Assembly (NCBI GenBank): GCA_022385805.1
Contig: MU277673.1
Coordinates: 182,511-246,510 of the forward strand
Length of the DNA: 64,000 nucleotides
Source of the DNA: Pilatotrama ljubarskyi
Lineage: Eukaryota > Basidiomycota > Agaricomycetes > Polyporales > Polyporaceae
Direction: 5' to 3'
In this document: in pieces, positions 22,025-32,933 of the stretch
Layout of the letters: every line of letters starts with the position of its first letter
How positions within the stretch are numbered: position 1 is the first letter of the stretch
Translations under genes and position numbers: made by a program
The notes under the pieces: generated by a model
Databases searched by the model: none
The model's input: only the letters and a program-made list of their open reading frames with translations
What the model was told of the DNA's origin: nothing

Positions 22025-22696
22025 ATGTCTACCTCCAGAAAAGCCCCCGTCATCGTCATCACTGGCACTCCAGGCACTGGCAAGACGACCCACGCAGAGC
22101 TTCTAGCCCAGGAGTCGCCCGTTCCCCTCAAGCATATCAATGTCGGCGACATGGTCAAGGAGAAGGGCCTCTACGAGTCCTATGACGAGGAGTGGCAGAG
22201 CTACACCGTAGACGAGGACAAGGTGCGCGCCGCAATCCGTCACCTCGCACGGACGCCGTGCTGATCAACACAGCTCGTCATCCCAGCTGCTCGATGAGCT
22301 AGAGCCGCTCGCGTCCGAAGGAGGCATTATTCTCGACTGGCACACATGCGACGTCTTCCCAGAGCGCTGGGCGGATCTCGTCGTCGTCCTCCGCTGCAAT
22401 CACACGAAGCTGTGGGACCGCCTGGAAAAGAGGTGAGCACCCGCAGCCCGCTTGCCGCGACGTTCCACGGCTTATCCTTCGCTCCGTGACGCAGAGGGTA
22501 CCCTCTCAAGAAGATCCAGGAGAACAACGAGGCGGAGATCATGGATGTGGTCATCGAGGAAGCGCGATCTTCGTATGCACCCGAGATCGTCGTAGAACTC
22601 CAGAGCGAAGGCACGGAGGATCTCGAGTCGAACGTAGCGCGCATAGTGCAATGGATCGAGGCGTGGAGGAAGGACAGAGGAGTCACTGATTCGTAG
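22025..22696 (+). CDS. FAP7: Adenylate kinase 6 / Fap7-type nucleotidase (ribosome assembly factor)
   Basis: Atypical adenylate kinase that, in yeast and human, acts in 40S subunit maturation with Rps14. Exons: 22025-22222, 22287-22432, 22495-22696; 181 residues, against 172 in human AK6. The Walker A is VITGTPGTGKTTHAELLA. Other family blocks are HINVGDMVKEKGLYESYDEE, GIILDWHTCDVFPERWADLV, VVLRCNHTKLWDRLEKR, GYPLKKIQENNEAEIM and the C-terminal EIVVELQSEGTEDLESNVAR. The DWHTC-type motif corresponds to the DYHGCD-like signature of AK6. The gene is intact. It converges with the DUF7726-like gene, whose apparent readthrough frame would run antisense to the last AK6 exon. Confidence 0.93.
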
Positions 22697-22802
22697 GATC
22701 GAGTTGAGTCGCAGACTAGGTGGTATGTACACTAGACGGTATTGGTGTTGCTGAATGCTACGGTATGCTTCACCGTCGGTGAAGGAGGTCCTCTCGTGCG
22801 GT

Positions 22803-23641
22803 TCAAGCCCGGACCCAAATGCCCCTACGCTCCTCCGTCGGCAACCTCCCGGGTGTTCTTGTTCGTTACGGATGCGCTTGGCAGTCTTCTTCTTGCCTTC
22901 GGCGATGCGAACCTTTTCGAAGCAGACGTACCTGAGAGAGCGTCAGTGAGGATCGGTGGTCGGCCACTGTTATGCATCATCGCACTCACGCAGCGTAGTA
23001 TGTGCCGTTTGAGGCGCCACCATGAGGACCCGTGGCCTTCACTGTGTGCGCAAGGATCTGTCAGAAGGCGGTCGACACGCGGGAAGCTGTTACGTACTGA
23101 ACCTCTGGTAGGAGTTACTGTTGATGTTGCCAATTTCCTTGAGCCAGTGGGTGACCTGCAGATTTACTGTCAACGTCCGAAGAGAGCTTGGAACGCGTCC
23201 TCGCATAGTACTTTACCTTGAAGTTAGGCTCCTTCTGCAGCGCGCGGATCTTCCGACGAATCTCGTTGCAGTCGTCGCTGCACGATGTCAGCGCGTTAGC
23301 GTTGCTTAGCCATGCACGTATCGACCCTCGAGGTTACTCACTAGATCGGAACGTCGCCCTGAGGAACAGACACAGGCTCAGAGGTCTGTTACGCGTCGAG
23401 TGCTGAATCTCCAGCTCACCTCTTCCTCGCCCTCGAGGACGACGTCGCGCCAGTTCTTAGGAGCGTCCGCCGACTTCCCTTTCTTCGCGCCAGACGAGGA
23501 GCCCTCTCCAGCGTCCGCCTTACGCGCCTTCTTCGGGGCGGGCTCGGCGACGACCGCTGCCCTTTCCTGCACCTCCTCAGAGCTGTCGCCCGTGAGGTCG
23601 AGGACGGGCTCGAGCGCGTCGGACTTGCGTTTGGGTGGCAT
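22803..23641 (-). CDS. DUF7726-like nuclear protein, apparent frameshift near the C-terminus
   Basis: Start ATG at 23641 (MPPKRKSDALEPVLDLTGD). The N-terminal 90 residues are Ser/Lys-rich with a bipartite basic stretch (PAPKKARKAD). The conserved core spans several exons: KNWRDVVLEGEEE, DDCNEIRRKIRALQKEPNF, KVTHWLKEIGNINSNSYQRF, GGASNGTYYAA spliced to YVCFEKVRIAEGKKKTAKR. This looks like a small homeodomain-like DNA-binding fold found in many basidiomycete proteins. After RNEQEHPGG the annotated frame turns into low-quality sequence and stays open into the AK6 gene on the other strand, while the +1 frame reads LPTEERRGIWVRA and then TGA at 22805-22803. I therefore place the end there and suspect a missing base; see findings. 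Confidence 0.65.
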
Positions 23642-24224
23642 TGTAGGTGGTAGTGCTGAGCGGGAAGTAAATGCGGGTTGGCAAGGGTGAGGGAGAAAGG
23701 CATAAACTCTGAGAAAATCGCTATAAATGCTGGCGCTACTCGGGCTGATGACACCAAGCTGTATCGGGAGAAGCGGAGTCACCGCGTCGCGAAAGACGGC
23801 GACCCCACCGATTGGCCGTTGCGAGCTACGCGATATCAAGTGACCGCGTCTGGCGCGTTACGTCACGCGGTGGGTCACAGGGGCCAACGACCGTTGCTCA
23901 CAACTGTCCTCACCATGGATCAAGGAAGCACTTCTGGTCTCACGTAGGGACTCGCGCTAATGATTTAGAGGTTTCGTACGAAGTGGCAGGATCCAGCGGT
24001 ATGCGTGAGGGACCACTGCAGTCGCTCACACGCCGTTGTGAGATAATGGTCCGATTCAAGACCATTGAATTGCAGGACAGAACAGGCGGCTACTGTGGTG
24101 CGTGCCAACCAGCACATGGGTAGTAACAGCGGAGTCAAACTGCGCAGAAGCAACAGGAAGAGCGGACAAGCACACCGTTACCGAACAAGCCGACGAGAAG
24201 ACCAGGGTCAGGGCGACCGCGATG
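23642..24224. other. Intergenic, 583 bp; promoter of the DUF7726-like gene
   Basis: A TATA-like TTTATAGC on the minus strand (about 23722-23729) lies roughly 80 bp upstream of the ATG at 23641, and an ATTGG (CCAAT box on the minus strand) is near 23812. Nothing else was recognised. Confidence 0.35.
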
Positions 24225-26638
24225 TCATACAGCGCGTCGTGCTCGTCCCCCCAACGCCCTCCTGAAGCCTGGTCCGCCTCCAGGGAAAATTTGCTCCTTC
24301 GGCACCGGCGGCTCCGCGTCGCGCAACGTGCCCCATACCTCGTCTCGTAACCAGGCGTCGTTCTTGGCCGCGATGCGCCTGAAGTACGACTCTCCCGAGT
24401 CCGTCGTGAAGGCGAAGTCCTGGTCCGTCGCGCCCGTGCCGTTAATGGCATGACGGAGGCCGGGTGCATCGTCCATGCCAACCCAGCCTTGAGCGTGCTG
24501 GATGGACAGTGTGGTGCGCATGCCGTGGGCGAGTACGGGCGACTGGAGGACGCGGGAGTAGGTCTGGTTGATCGCGGAGCCGTATGCGCCTGTGTTAATG
24601 CTGGTCAGGTGGTTGGGTATGATGTACTGGCTCGTCACGCACCAAACTGGAGGTCGTAAAGGGAGTAGTTCGAGAAGACTGAGAGGGGGAAGGAGAAGGC
24701 ATCCCGCAGCACGACTCGCCCGCCATAGATGGATTCAGTCGTTCCCTCGGTAAGTTGTTGTCCCCACTGGTGCGCAGGAACCCAGACCCAGTTCAGGACA
24801 GGTTTCAGGGTAGGCGAAGCGCGACGATGAACGCACCTGTACCAGACCGTCGTCAGCGTACTTCTGCTCATTGCTGTAGCCAAAGTGCTGTTCGAATCGG
24901 ACGACCTGTTCCCCTCGATCGGTATGTAGAATCGATTCAACCAACAGCGACCTGTTAGCGACCACCGACGTCCAGACTGTCTTGTTTCCTGCTGAGGCGC
25001 CGCCCACTGTCCTGATGAAGGGGTCGGCCACCACATCATATTTCGTCATCCGTCCGTTGAGAGGTGTCTCTCCTAGCCAGAGATGCAGGGACCCGGAGAC
25101 GAACCAATTGGAATTGATAGAGGGCGACCGCCCCTGGCCGAGTACGCGGAGGGTGATAGCATGCTCTTCGCCGTCAGTTAGGACGGGGAGGAAGGGGGTG
25201 ACGTCGACGAAGTAGGTCGGTTGGTCGTACGTCCCATACGCAGTCAGTGGCCGCCAGTTCGTGGGAGTGATTCCACCCGTATAGATGACGGCGTGCGGCC
25301 ATGCAACACCCGCGAGTCGGCCGTCGACGAGCGCCTGGACTTCGCGGAAGGGCCCTTTTCCGATCAGCCCAGACGACTCCGGGAAGAAGGGGAGGAACGC
25401 GTCGGGAGTGTTGAGATACCAGAACTCTTCCTCCGCGTTACCCGATGCATATAATTCTATCACCGCCTGTTGCGCGGTGCGCGGGATGGTAACCTGGGTG
25501 GTGCCGCCGAGGTCGTCGGCGATGGTGAAGAAATTTGACTGGTTGGGGGAGAGGTTCGTGAGGGGCAGGATCACGTCGGATGTCGCTGGCTTGGGAAGGA
25601 GACGCGTTGGCGCGTGGAAGGTACCCGTCAACGTCACTGGTGATGGGAATTGTCAGAAGGCTGCTTCGGCTGCGCGGCGATAATTCCGACATACCGTGAA
25701 ATACGCCGTCCAAGCCGCTACAATTACCGCATATTCGCGGTGCAGTTAGCTCATACCGAAGCGAAGGTTTAGACTACCGCTCTTACAGGTCTGCTGAGAC
25801 AATATTGCTAAAATCCATGAGAAGTTGGCCAGGGACAGCGAACAGAGCGCTATAATGAGTGACGTCCTTGACACTTGTTGCTGTCTTAGCGGCTGGTAGA
25901 CAATACGCCTTTGAAAGCGCCTACATGCTGAGAATAAGGTCGCCGCGTGTCAGTAAGCCTCATCAATCGCACCATGGCACGGGACGAACTACCTCCACAC
26001 GGTCCCCGTCTTAGTTGGCTCCGCGCTTGAGTGCCGCCAAACTCAATCTGGTCAACCGCGGATTCGCCTCCGGTGCAGCGTGGACCCGTACTCACTTTCG
26101 ACATTAGATAGGTAGAGCGACTGTCGGGCGTGTAAATGTCGCATTGCGTACCGGCTGGTGGAGGACTCACACTCAGGCGGTCGTATTGTGTCCCATTGCT
26201 GTAGGACACGTCTCGGCGTCCAGCGGAAGAGGAAAGGGGGCGAGGGGCTGCTTACGAGAACACGGTCAGATTGAGCGTCACTGCGGCCCAATTTCCGGCT
26301 CGCCCGCACGACGCTTGCGTAGGAGGATTATAGGGTACGACGGCTGGGACACCATAGCTACCGTCGCCAAAAACGTGCGTGAGCAGCTCTACCGTGCACT
26401 TCAATCCGCCGGTGGGAACAACAGGCGGGGCGTAGACCTGCAGGTCTATGAGGGGTGAGACTGTATCGTCATTTGTAGAAAGCGGCACCCGAGGTTCCAG
26501 GGACGGGTGGCCATGTTGAACGCCGGTTGAGAGGGCCTCATACAGTGGGTCAATCTCATTCGGACTTGGCCGACTTTGGACGGATGTGAGGCCGCCAAGC
26601 AAGAGAGTGAAAAGAGTGAAAACATAGGATCGACGCAT
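24225..26638 (-). CDS. Secreted peptide-N-glycosidase A-like amidase
   Basis: Resembles peptide-N4-(N-acetyl-beta-glucosaminyl)asparagine amidase A, which releases N-glycans from glycopeptides. The ATG at 26638 starts a signal peptide MRRSYVFTLFTLLLGGLTSV. Family blocks in order: LIDLQVYAPPVVPTGGLKCT, VELLTHVFGDGSYGVPAVVP, then after several small introns FHAPTRLLPKPATSDVILPL, EEEFWYLNTPDAFLPFFPES, GPFREVQALVDGRLAGVAWP, VIYTGGITPTNWRPLTAYGT, YFVDVTPFLPVL, NWFVSGSLHLWL, then a C-terminal beta-rich part ending GPGFRRALGGRARRAV. Stop TGA at 24227-24225. The order and lengths fit a complete protein. Several N-x-S/T sites (NKTVW, NRSLL, NLTVF) agree with passage through the secretory pathway. Confidence 0.85.
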
Positions 26639-27095
26639 TTAGCTGTAGTGGCGTCCTTGGGCGTGCGGTTTGCTGAAGCGGCGTGCCAGTGAGTCGGGTG
26701 TATGTACAGTCAAGGGCTCCGAGGAAAGAGCTCGCCAGCAGTTGCTAGCCCACCTCGATAACCAGCGCCTTCGAACCGAGCGACACCGATAAGCGATCTG
26801 CACTGGGCGACATCATGTGGAACGTCGGTGAGTTGAGAACCAACTAGGACTCCTGTCCGCTGGGTCGGTGGTTCCTTCTGCCCCGCGGGCCGCGTGATGC
26901 GCATAACAATCTATCCGAGACCCGGCGTCTATGCATTTACCGGCGCGATCAATATTCGGTTCTGTCATACGCACGAACTACTCACACTCGAGCGATGGCT
27001 CCTGCACTAGATTGACTTTGGGCAACATGTGCCCAAGGGCAGCTTGGCCGGAAGCGGAAATACCTGGCATCACAGCAGCAGATAAAGTACGCACA
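26639..27095. other. Intergenic, 457 bp
   Basis: Promoter side of the amidase gene and 3' side of the metallophosphoesterase gene. No gene or repeat was seen. Confidence 0.45.
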
Positions 27096-28206
27096 TCACA
27101 ACCGTACCACCTTGTCGAGTACGAAGCCTGGCGCGCCGTCCTTGTAGCCCCTCTGATTGCTCACCACTCTGACTCCCTCCCGCTTGAAATCGCAACACCA
27201 GTGCGTATGTCCGAACATCCACACCTCGATGACGCCCGACTTCCATAGCTTGCTTCCGACCAGCTCAGTAGCAAAGGCCGAGCTTGTGGGTCCATCTGAG
27301 TACTTCGGGTCGCCAGTGCCTTGGACGGTCGGTGCATGGTGTGTCATGACGACTACTTTACGATGAGGTTCATAGCGGGCAATATGTTCGATGGTCTCCT
27401 GAAGCCATGCGACGTCACGCGTGTGTGCAGCCTGATAAGCTGTCGGATCGAAACCGTCGATGCGGCGGAAGTCACTCAGACTCCAGCGCAGGATATCCAA
27501 GTCGTCTGGGTTCAGCCGGGCCCAAAGTGTGCAGCCGAGTATGCTCAGCGTAGGAGAAATGTCGTGTCTGGTGCGGTTCAGTAGGACGAATTGACCAAGT
27601 GGCCGCGTAGGGTCTGTGGGGGTGGCCGCGCATGAAGAGGCGAATTCGGAGAGACGCCGCATGGAGTCATCCTGTAGGAGCAAAACGTGAGCAGAAGTGC
27701 CAGACTGCACGCTCATGAACCCTTAGGAGTCGCATATGAGCCGTCAGGATACGAAGAATCGCTTGTTGCCAAGCGATTTAGAGCGAGAAGAGAGCATGCA
27801 GTTTGCGGAGGAGCGTTACGCCGGCCTCTCTTTCCACACGCCAACCACCGTCACGAAACTGTCCATTGCGTAGCCTGAGGGCGAACGACAGTCATGCTGA
27901 AGGAGGCACTGAGAGCGTTGTACGAACCAGAGAAGACCAGTACGGCTCATGATTACCGGGCACATAGAAGACAGTCTTGAATTTGGCTAGCTGTGCGCGA
28001 ATCCATGCAAAGAGGCGGTCGTCCAGTGTCATACCGATGTCGCCCAGCAATGCGAGATGATCTGCGACCGCTGGAAAGTCGAATTTGTAAATGCCGCTGT
28101 CGCCATCTGGTGCTCCCGGCGCAGATATGCGTTCAACCTCCAGATGGAGGTCGCTTAGAAACTGGATGTGTATGCTTTCCGGGTTGGCCGCTGAAGGATC
28201 TTCCAT
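27096..28206 (-). CDS. Calcineurin-like metallophosphoesterase
   Basis: Metal-dependent phosphoesterase of unknown substrate. ATG at 28206 (MEDPSAANPESIHIQFLSDL). Metal-binding motifs of the family are all present: SDLHLE (D-x-H), LLGDIGM (G-D), VPGNHEPYW (G-N-H-E), VVMTHHAPT and MFGHTHWC (G-H-T-H). Two exons: the first ends in the EPYWSSL codon block (donor GTTCGT) and the second starts with GATGACTCC after CTCCTACAG at 27674. The intron of about 260 bp is long for this window. The stop TGA is at 27098-27096. No signal peptide, so probably cytosolic. A fold-back mobile element ends 68 bp upstream of the ATG, which probably places it in the promoter or leader. Confidence 0.82.
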
Positions 28207-28274
28207 GTCGTAGAGGGCGATGTGAGCGTGCTGCGTCACCGTGGACCAACGGAGGTGAAGGCTGCTGTTCTACA

Positions 28275-29228
28275 CTACTCGTGGGCGCTAAAAGTATGGA
28301 AACGCCCACCCAAATCGGGACGATATTCTCTCAGGCCTGTATTTCGCCATATATCATGGCTCCTTCCAATGATCTCTTGCCATTCGAGAATATGGGTGTA
28401 GATGTATTGTATGGTACATTTGGTGGATACTTTACTGTCCCTGTACAGGAGATATAGAGACAACCTTGATCCTGGTCTCTGATGTCTCGCGCTTCGCCAT
28501 CTTGTTATGTGTTTCTGCTTGCATGGATTCTGTTGTTCCCCCAAATGACCTCAGGTATGGGTAGACCCAGAGGGCACCTTACAGCCACTGTGTTCAGTAT
28601 GAGTCTGATCTTCCTGGTCAGATTCAAATCGGCCAAACTTCTGAGATGTGTAGATAACCTACCCTGTTGTGTACGTCCTAGTTAGCATATTGTGTAACAA
28701 TCCTTCTCTTGCACTTCTGAGCCCGGCCTTTCACATTTAGCACCCTCTGACCCATCTGATTCTGCATTTGTGTAAATTCAATGAATCTGGAGTTCTCATG
28801 GGCTTATATGGTTTGACTAAAGCATGTCAGGGATTGGGAACCAAGCCACCAAAGTATATTCAAAGTTCATCTGCTCTAATTCCAACAAGGACAGTCTGGC
28901 TCATACTAACCACACCAGCTGTAAGGTGCCCTCTGGCTCTACCCATACCTGAGGTTATTTGGGGGAACAACCAAATCCATGCAAGCAGGAACACATAGCA
29001 AGATGGTGAAGCGTGAGACATCAGAGACCAGGATCAAGGTTGTCTCTATATCTCCTGTACAGGGACAGTAAAGTATCCACCAAATGTACCATACAATACA
29101 TCTACACCCATATTCTCGAATGGCAAGAGATCATTGGAAGGAGCCATGATATATGGCGAAATACAGGCCTGAGAAAATATCGTCCCGATTTGGGTGGGCG
29201 TTTCCATACTTTTAGCGCCCACTAGTAG
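28275..29228. mobile_element. Non-autonomous fold-back/MITE-like element with 311-bp inverted arms
   Basis: Left arm 28275-28585 and right arm 28918-29228 are inverted copies of exactly equal length (311 bp) with 10 differences by my count (about 97% identity). Eight of these lie in the inner 90 bp. Weaker similarity continues about 40 bp into the 332-bp centre. The ends read CTACTCGTGGGCGCTAAAAG and, inverted, CTACTAGTGGGCGCTAAAAG. Directly outside both ends is TACA (28271-28274 and 29229-29232), a candidate 4-bp target-site duplication. The element is visibly more AT-rich than its flanks. The central region has no transposase, so it is non-autonomous. The superfamily is not settled: the ends are CACTA-like in feel but the duplication length is not typical for CACTA. 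Confidence 0.85.
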
Positions 29229-29408
29229 TACACTGCAGCACTAGGGGCGCCCAGCCGGTGCCACAATTGAGGCGCTTGCACAGATTAGCCGACACTCAGC
29301 AGGATGAGCGCCTCTCGCGTGCTGAAGGTCATCCACTTCCTAAGTGCATTCCCTCAGAACTACTACCGTATATTCATCGCCTCGGAGTGTCTCTGAACTG
29401 CTGGAACT

Positions 29409-30808
29409 ATGCCTCCAAGAAGGCGGATATACGATGAAGAGTCAGAAGAGGAGGAGATCGCAAGTGGTGAGCGCCATACCATGTGCAGGGTCTGTCACAT
29501 CCGCTGAACATGAAGCACCAGAGGCGCAGTCGGAGGTCATGGAAGACGAACTCGACATGGACGTCGACGAAGACGAAGAGCAGAACGAGGCCGATGATAT
29601 TGACGTCGTGGGCGATGTCGAGCACGATGACGAAGCGGTACTGGACGACAATGATGTAGTGGAAGAAGACATCGAGGACGAGTTGGCAGACGTACGTCCT
29701 GTCTGCACATCTTCCGGAGCTCTGAGTCGAATACGGCTGTAGGATGTATCAGAAGCAGAGCCCGAGGTTGCGGTCGCACCACGGCTCAAAATAAAGCTGA
29801 AGCTCCCGCAACCCGGCCCCAGCTCTGCTACTACAAGATCGTCCGCGCACAACACCCCATCCCGCGCTTCCCGTCGAAACGTCCCCCGAGGTCAGACATA
29901 CGCTACTACTTGATGCACCTTTGACGCGACGCGAATATTGCCCAGGCAGCGACATCGAATCGGAAGACGAAGAGGACGACGAGGATGACGATGGAGCGTC
30001 CACACGTTCTACCTCGGAGGCTACCACAGGCGCCGGAAGTCGAGCCCTTACCGCCCGACAAGCTGTCCTGGCAAATGTGGTCGATCCATCTCACGTCTCT
30101 TTGAGTATGTTCCCCACGTTCTGCAGATGTCAATCCGCTAATGGTTTTGTCTCGAAGTTGAGCCGCCCAATCCACGGAAGAAAAAGCCTCTAACGGAGAT
30201 CGAGATTGCCCTCAAGAGAGAGGAGACGGCGAGGAAGCGACGTAACCTCACGGAGAAAAAGCTCGAAGACGAGAAGGTGATATCTGACGTTTCATAAGCG
30301 TAAAAACCCCACTGACTTCATGGTATGATAGGCCGAGACAATCAATCGTCTGCTCAAGAAGCAGTCAAGGACGCGGGGCAGACGCAATGCGTTGTCTACG
30401 GCCGAAGATAAACCTGCGCCAGGGGAGAACGTCCCGGGCGAAGGCGAAGATGAAGATGTCACAGAGAGCGCGACGCCCGTGCCCACGATGTACAGGTGGG
30501 TATCTCGAGCGCAACTTGTCCAGAAGGCGGGGGAGCAGGAGGGGCAGGAAAACGGATCCGCCGAGAAGGCGATGGTGTTGTCATTCTCGGTTCCTGCGGT
30601 CGTACTACCGCCAACGGAAGCGACCGGCGAGAACGCTATGCAAGTTGACAAGGGCATAGTTGCGGCAGACAGACCTCCTCGATCGGCCCCTCCACCATGT
30701 GATGTACAAGGATGCACGGCGGCCAGGAAGTACCGCCTCATTCGCGATTTCCAGAGGGGTGCATGCGGTATAGCTCACCTCAAGGTCCTCGAAACTCAGA
30801 CCGTATGA
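29409..30808 (+). CDS. IES2: INO80 chromatin-remodelling complex subunit B (Ies2 homologue)
   Basis: Six exons traced with GT..AG introns and matching phase: 29409-29466, 29522-29691, 29743-29890, 29946-30104, 30158-30276 and 30332-30808. The protein starts MPPRRRIYDEESEEEEIAS and has two acidic blocks (DELDMDVDEDEEQNEADD; ESEDEEDDEDDD). The PAPA-1 region is KKPLTEIEIALKREETARKR with RRNLTEKKLEDEK and AETINRLLKKQSRTR. The C-terminus has the HIT-finger-like CDVQGCTAARKYRLIRDF and ACGIAHLKVLE. This set is that of INO80B/Ies2, which stimulates the remodeller's ATPase. Nuclear. The gene is intact. Confidence 0.88.
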
Positions 30809-31108
30809 GTAGCTCCCCCGTCCACTATCTGTAACCATCTGGGCTGTTTCTCGCGTATATCCATCGTCCAGGGACCTTGTTTGAGTTGTACTGTGCTGTT
30901 GTATACCATTGTACTGTTTCCTCCATGACGGGAATCTCCTCATCGTCCTAGACGACGGCGAGTGGGTCAGATGGAAGTCTCCAAGTAGATTGCACTTCGG
31001 CGAGGTTCGGTACGTCAAGCAGCCGCATAGATAGGAATAGCTTATCCCCCCCGTTTTATAGGCACAGCTTCTCTACAATTGTGGTAGCACGTACGTGGTA
31101 TCGCACAG
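30809..31108. other. Convergent intergenic region, 300 bp
   Basis: 3' untranslated regions of the Ies2 gene and the secreted-protein gene. No other feature seen. Confidence 0.5.
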
Positions 31109-32514
31109 CTAAAATGAAAGCAGAACATACATAAAAGCGGAAGCAAATATCGTCCAAAGGAAGAGCATGGCGAAGGGAGGCGAGACGAAAGAACCTGCGT
31201 TGACTGGGAGCAAGCCTGCCTGCTGGGGGCTCGTGACTTGCGTAACTTGTACCTCTGCTGTCGAGACTAGCGTTCGCCTGCGCCATGACCTCTGGTCAAC
31301 GCAAGCTAGATGGTGAAGGGGTGAGGCATACGCACGTAGAAGTGTACTCCAGCGTCGTCCCGGGAGCAAAGGAAGTGACGATGAAGGTCTCCTCCAGGGT
31401 TACGGTAACAGGGACTGATTCGATCTGCGTCAAAGTCGCCGTGGCCGTCGGCGCGACCGTCCTGGTAACCGTGATGAAGCCTGAGGAAGAGTCCGTCGAC
31501 CCCGAGGGCGCGCCGCCGGACGGCTCAACGACGATCGTCCCGGGCAAGTCGGAGATGTTGACTGTGATAGCGCCGTCGCCAGCAGTGACTGTTATGACGC
31601 CCCCTCCAGAAGATGGTGCGATCACACTCCATGTAATCTGTGCAGACGTGGCGGAAACGGTTCCATTCGCCGTCGTAGTCCCTGTACTGCTTGCGGAGTC
31701 GGTGGAAGATGTCGGAGCGTCAGACGAATGTTCATGGCCCGGGTCCGGAAGTAGGCCTGAAGGTGGAGGGTTTGAAGGTTGGGGCTGCACCTGCAGGGCG
31801 TTCGACGTTGCATTGCAGAAGTCAGAAACGTCGCCGTTGTTTTGTATCTGCACAGGAACTGGCGTAATCGCGAAGAAACTCGCGTCGTCCAGATGGGACA
31901 ATTCATAAACCGTCAACTACGGGAAGCGTCGTGAGATGGGCCGTGTACGTTGCACAATGTAGGGACGCGCACATTGTAAGCCCCAGTTTTCAGGCATGTT
32001 GGGACAGACCAATGGATGTGCTTGACCGTGCTCCCTGGTTCTTCTGTCAAGAGTTGCGGCCCGGAGGATACGGTGAGGTTGACTTGGGCATCGGCGGACG
32101 CCAAGTACACCTCAAGGGAGTCGATCCCAGACGTCGCACTCGTTGTCGAAGAGATCTAGTTTGGCGGTAAGAAATTGTGCAGCGGAAGCCAGCACCAAAC
32201 ATACATCTATAGAGACGTCCGCTTCGCTACCCGCATTGAGGGTGCTGAACGTGATTTGACTCGTGTGAGTTTCGTTGCTATGGAGGGGTACATTTGACAT
32301 CGTTGACTTACGAGTGAGGTTGCGGGGAGTCAACGATAGAGAGGCCCTGCGTATGGACCTGGCCGTTTACGACCTCTTGGGCGGCGACAGCGAGAATGCA
32401 GGAGGTAGCAAGCTGATAGAGAACGAATGACAGCAACAGCCGCGATATTACTTGAATGTGAGGTTGAAAGGTCCTAGAAAGGGCGCCGAAATGGTGATCC
32501 AGCACCTCGAGCAT
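31109..32514 (-). CDS. Secreted Ser/Thr-rich protein, probably GPI-anchored
   Basis: ATG at 32514. A hydrophobic segment at residues about 24-44 (RLLLSFVLYQLATSCILAVA) acts as signal peptide after a long n-region. A beta-rich ectodomain follows (NETHTSQITFSTLNAGSEAD, VNLTVSSGPQLLTEEPGSTV, VYELSHLDDASFFAITPVPV), then a long Ser/Thr/Pro stalk (SSTDSASSTGTTTANGTVSA). The last exon ends SPPFAMLFLWTIFASAFMYV plus LLSF, a hydrophobic C-terminus with no basic tail after it, which fits a GPI-attachment signal; a single membrane anchor is the alternative. Stop at 31111-31109. Four or five exons. The architecture recalls fungal cell-wall surface proteins of Knh1/Kre9 type, without clear homology. Confidence 0.65.
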
Positions 32515-32933
32515 CGCTCTGCATGAGAGAATGAGCGGCAGAAACCAGCGGGCCTAGAAGATGGAGAATGAAAGCGCAAGCTACGAGTAGCTCAGACCGA
32601 GGAGAGAGGTCTGTCGCGCGCAGTGCAAGCGCTCCAGTGCAGAGGAATGTCGCATCCCGTTACGCTCGACGGACTGATGGACAGGATACCGGTGGTGGCT
32701 GAGGCCAACTACAGAACAGCACTGTGATTGGTCCGTTGCCACGAAGAGCCAGGGGAACCGCGAAATCGTTGCCATTTTGCATTGCCGATTCGGGAATCGC
32801 ACTCTTCGATCATTCCAGCGATCTGAGATCTCCTTTCCCCGCAATCCTCGGGCCGGCCTTCCTGTCGTTCCTCAACTGCGACCACGACGTGCTCAGGCCG
32901 ACGGCGGTCCTCCTTGAGTTTTCTGCTGCTACT
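32515..32933. promoter_or_regulatory. Divergent promoter between the secreted-protein gene and cyclin H
   Basis: 419 bp between the two start codons. GATTGG (a CCAAT box read on the minus strand) is at about 32726-32731. No TATA box was recognised. Confidence 0.4.

Noticed and set aside
22472..22732. Minus-strand open frame antisense to AK6
   Set aside because: A shadow of AK6 codons; it joins the DUF7726-like frame only because of the apparent frameshift.
28271..28290. Assignment of the fold-back element to the CACTA superfamily from its CACTACT-like left end
   Set aside because: The right end does not share the CA, and the TACA duplication fits better with the ends at CTACT.
28290..29225. 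Matching open frames (about 70-89 codons) on both arms of the fold-back element
   Set aside because: They are the same sequence read in opposite directions from the inverted arms, with no start context, domain or introns.
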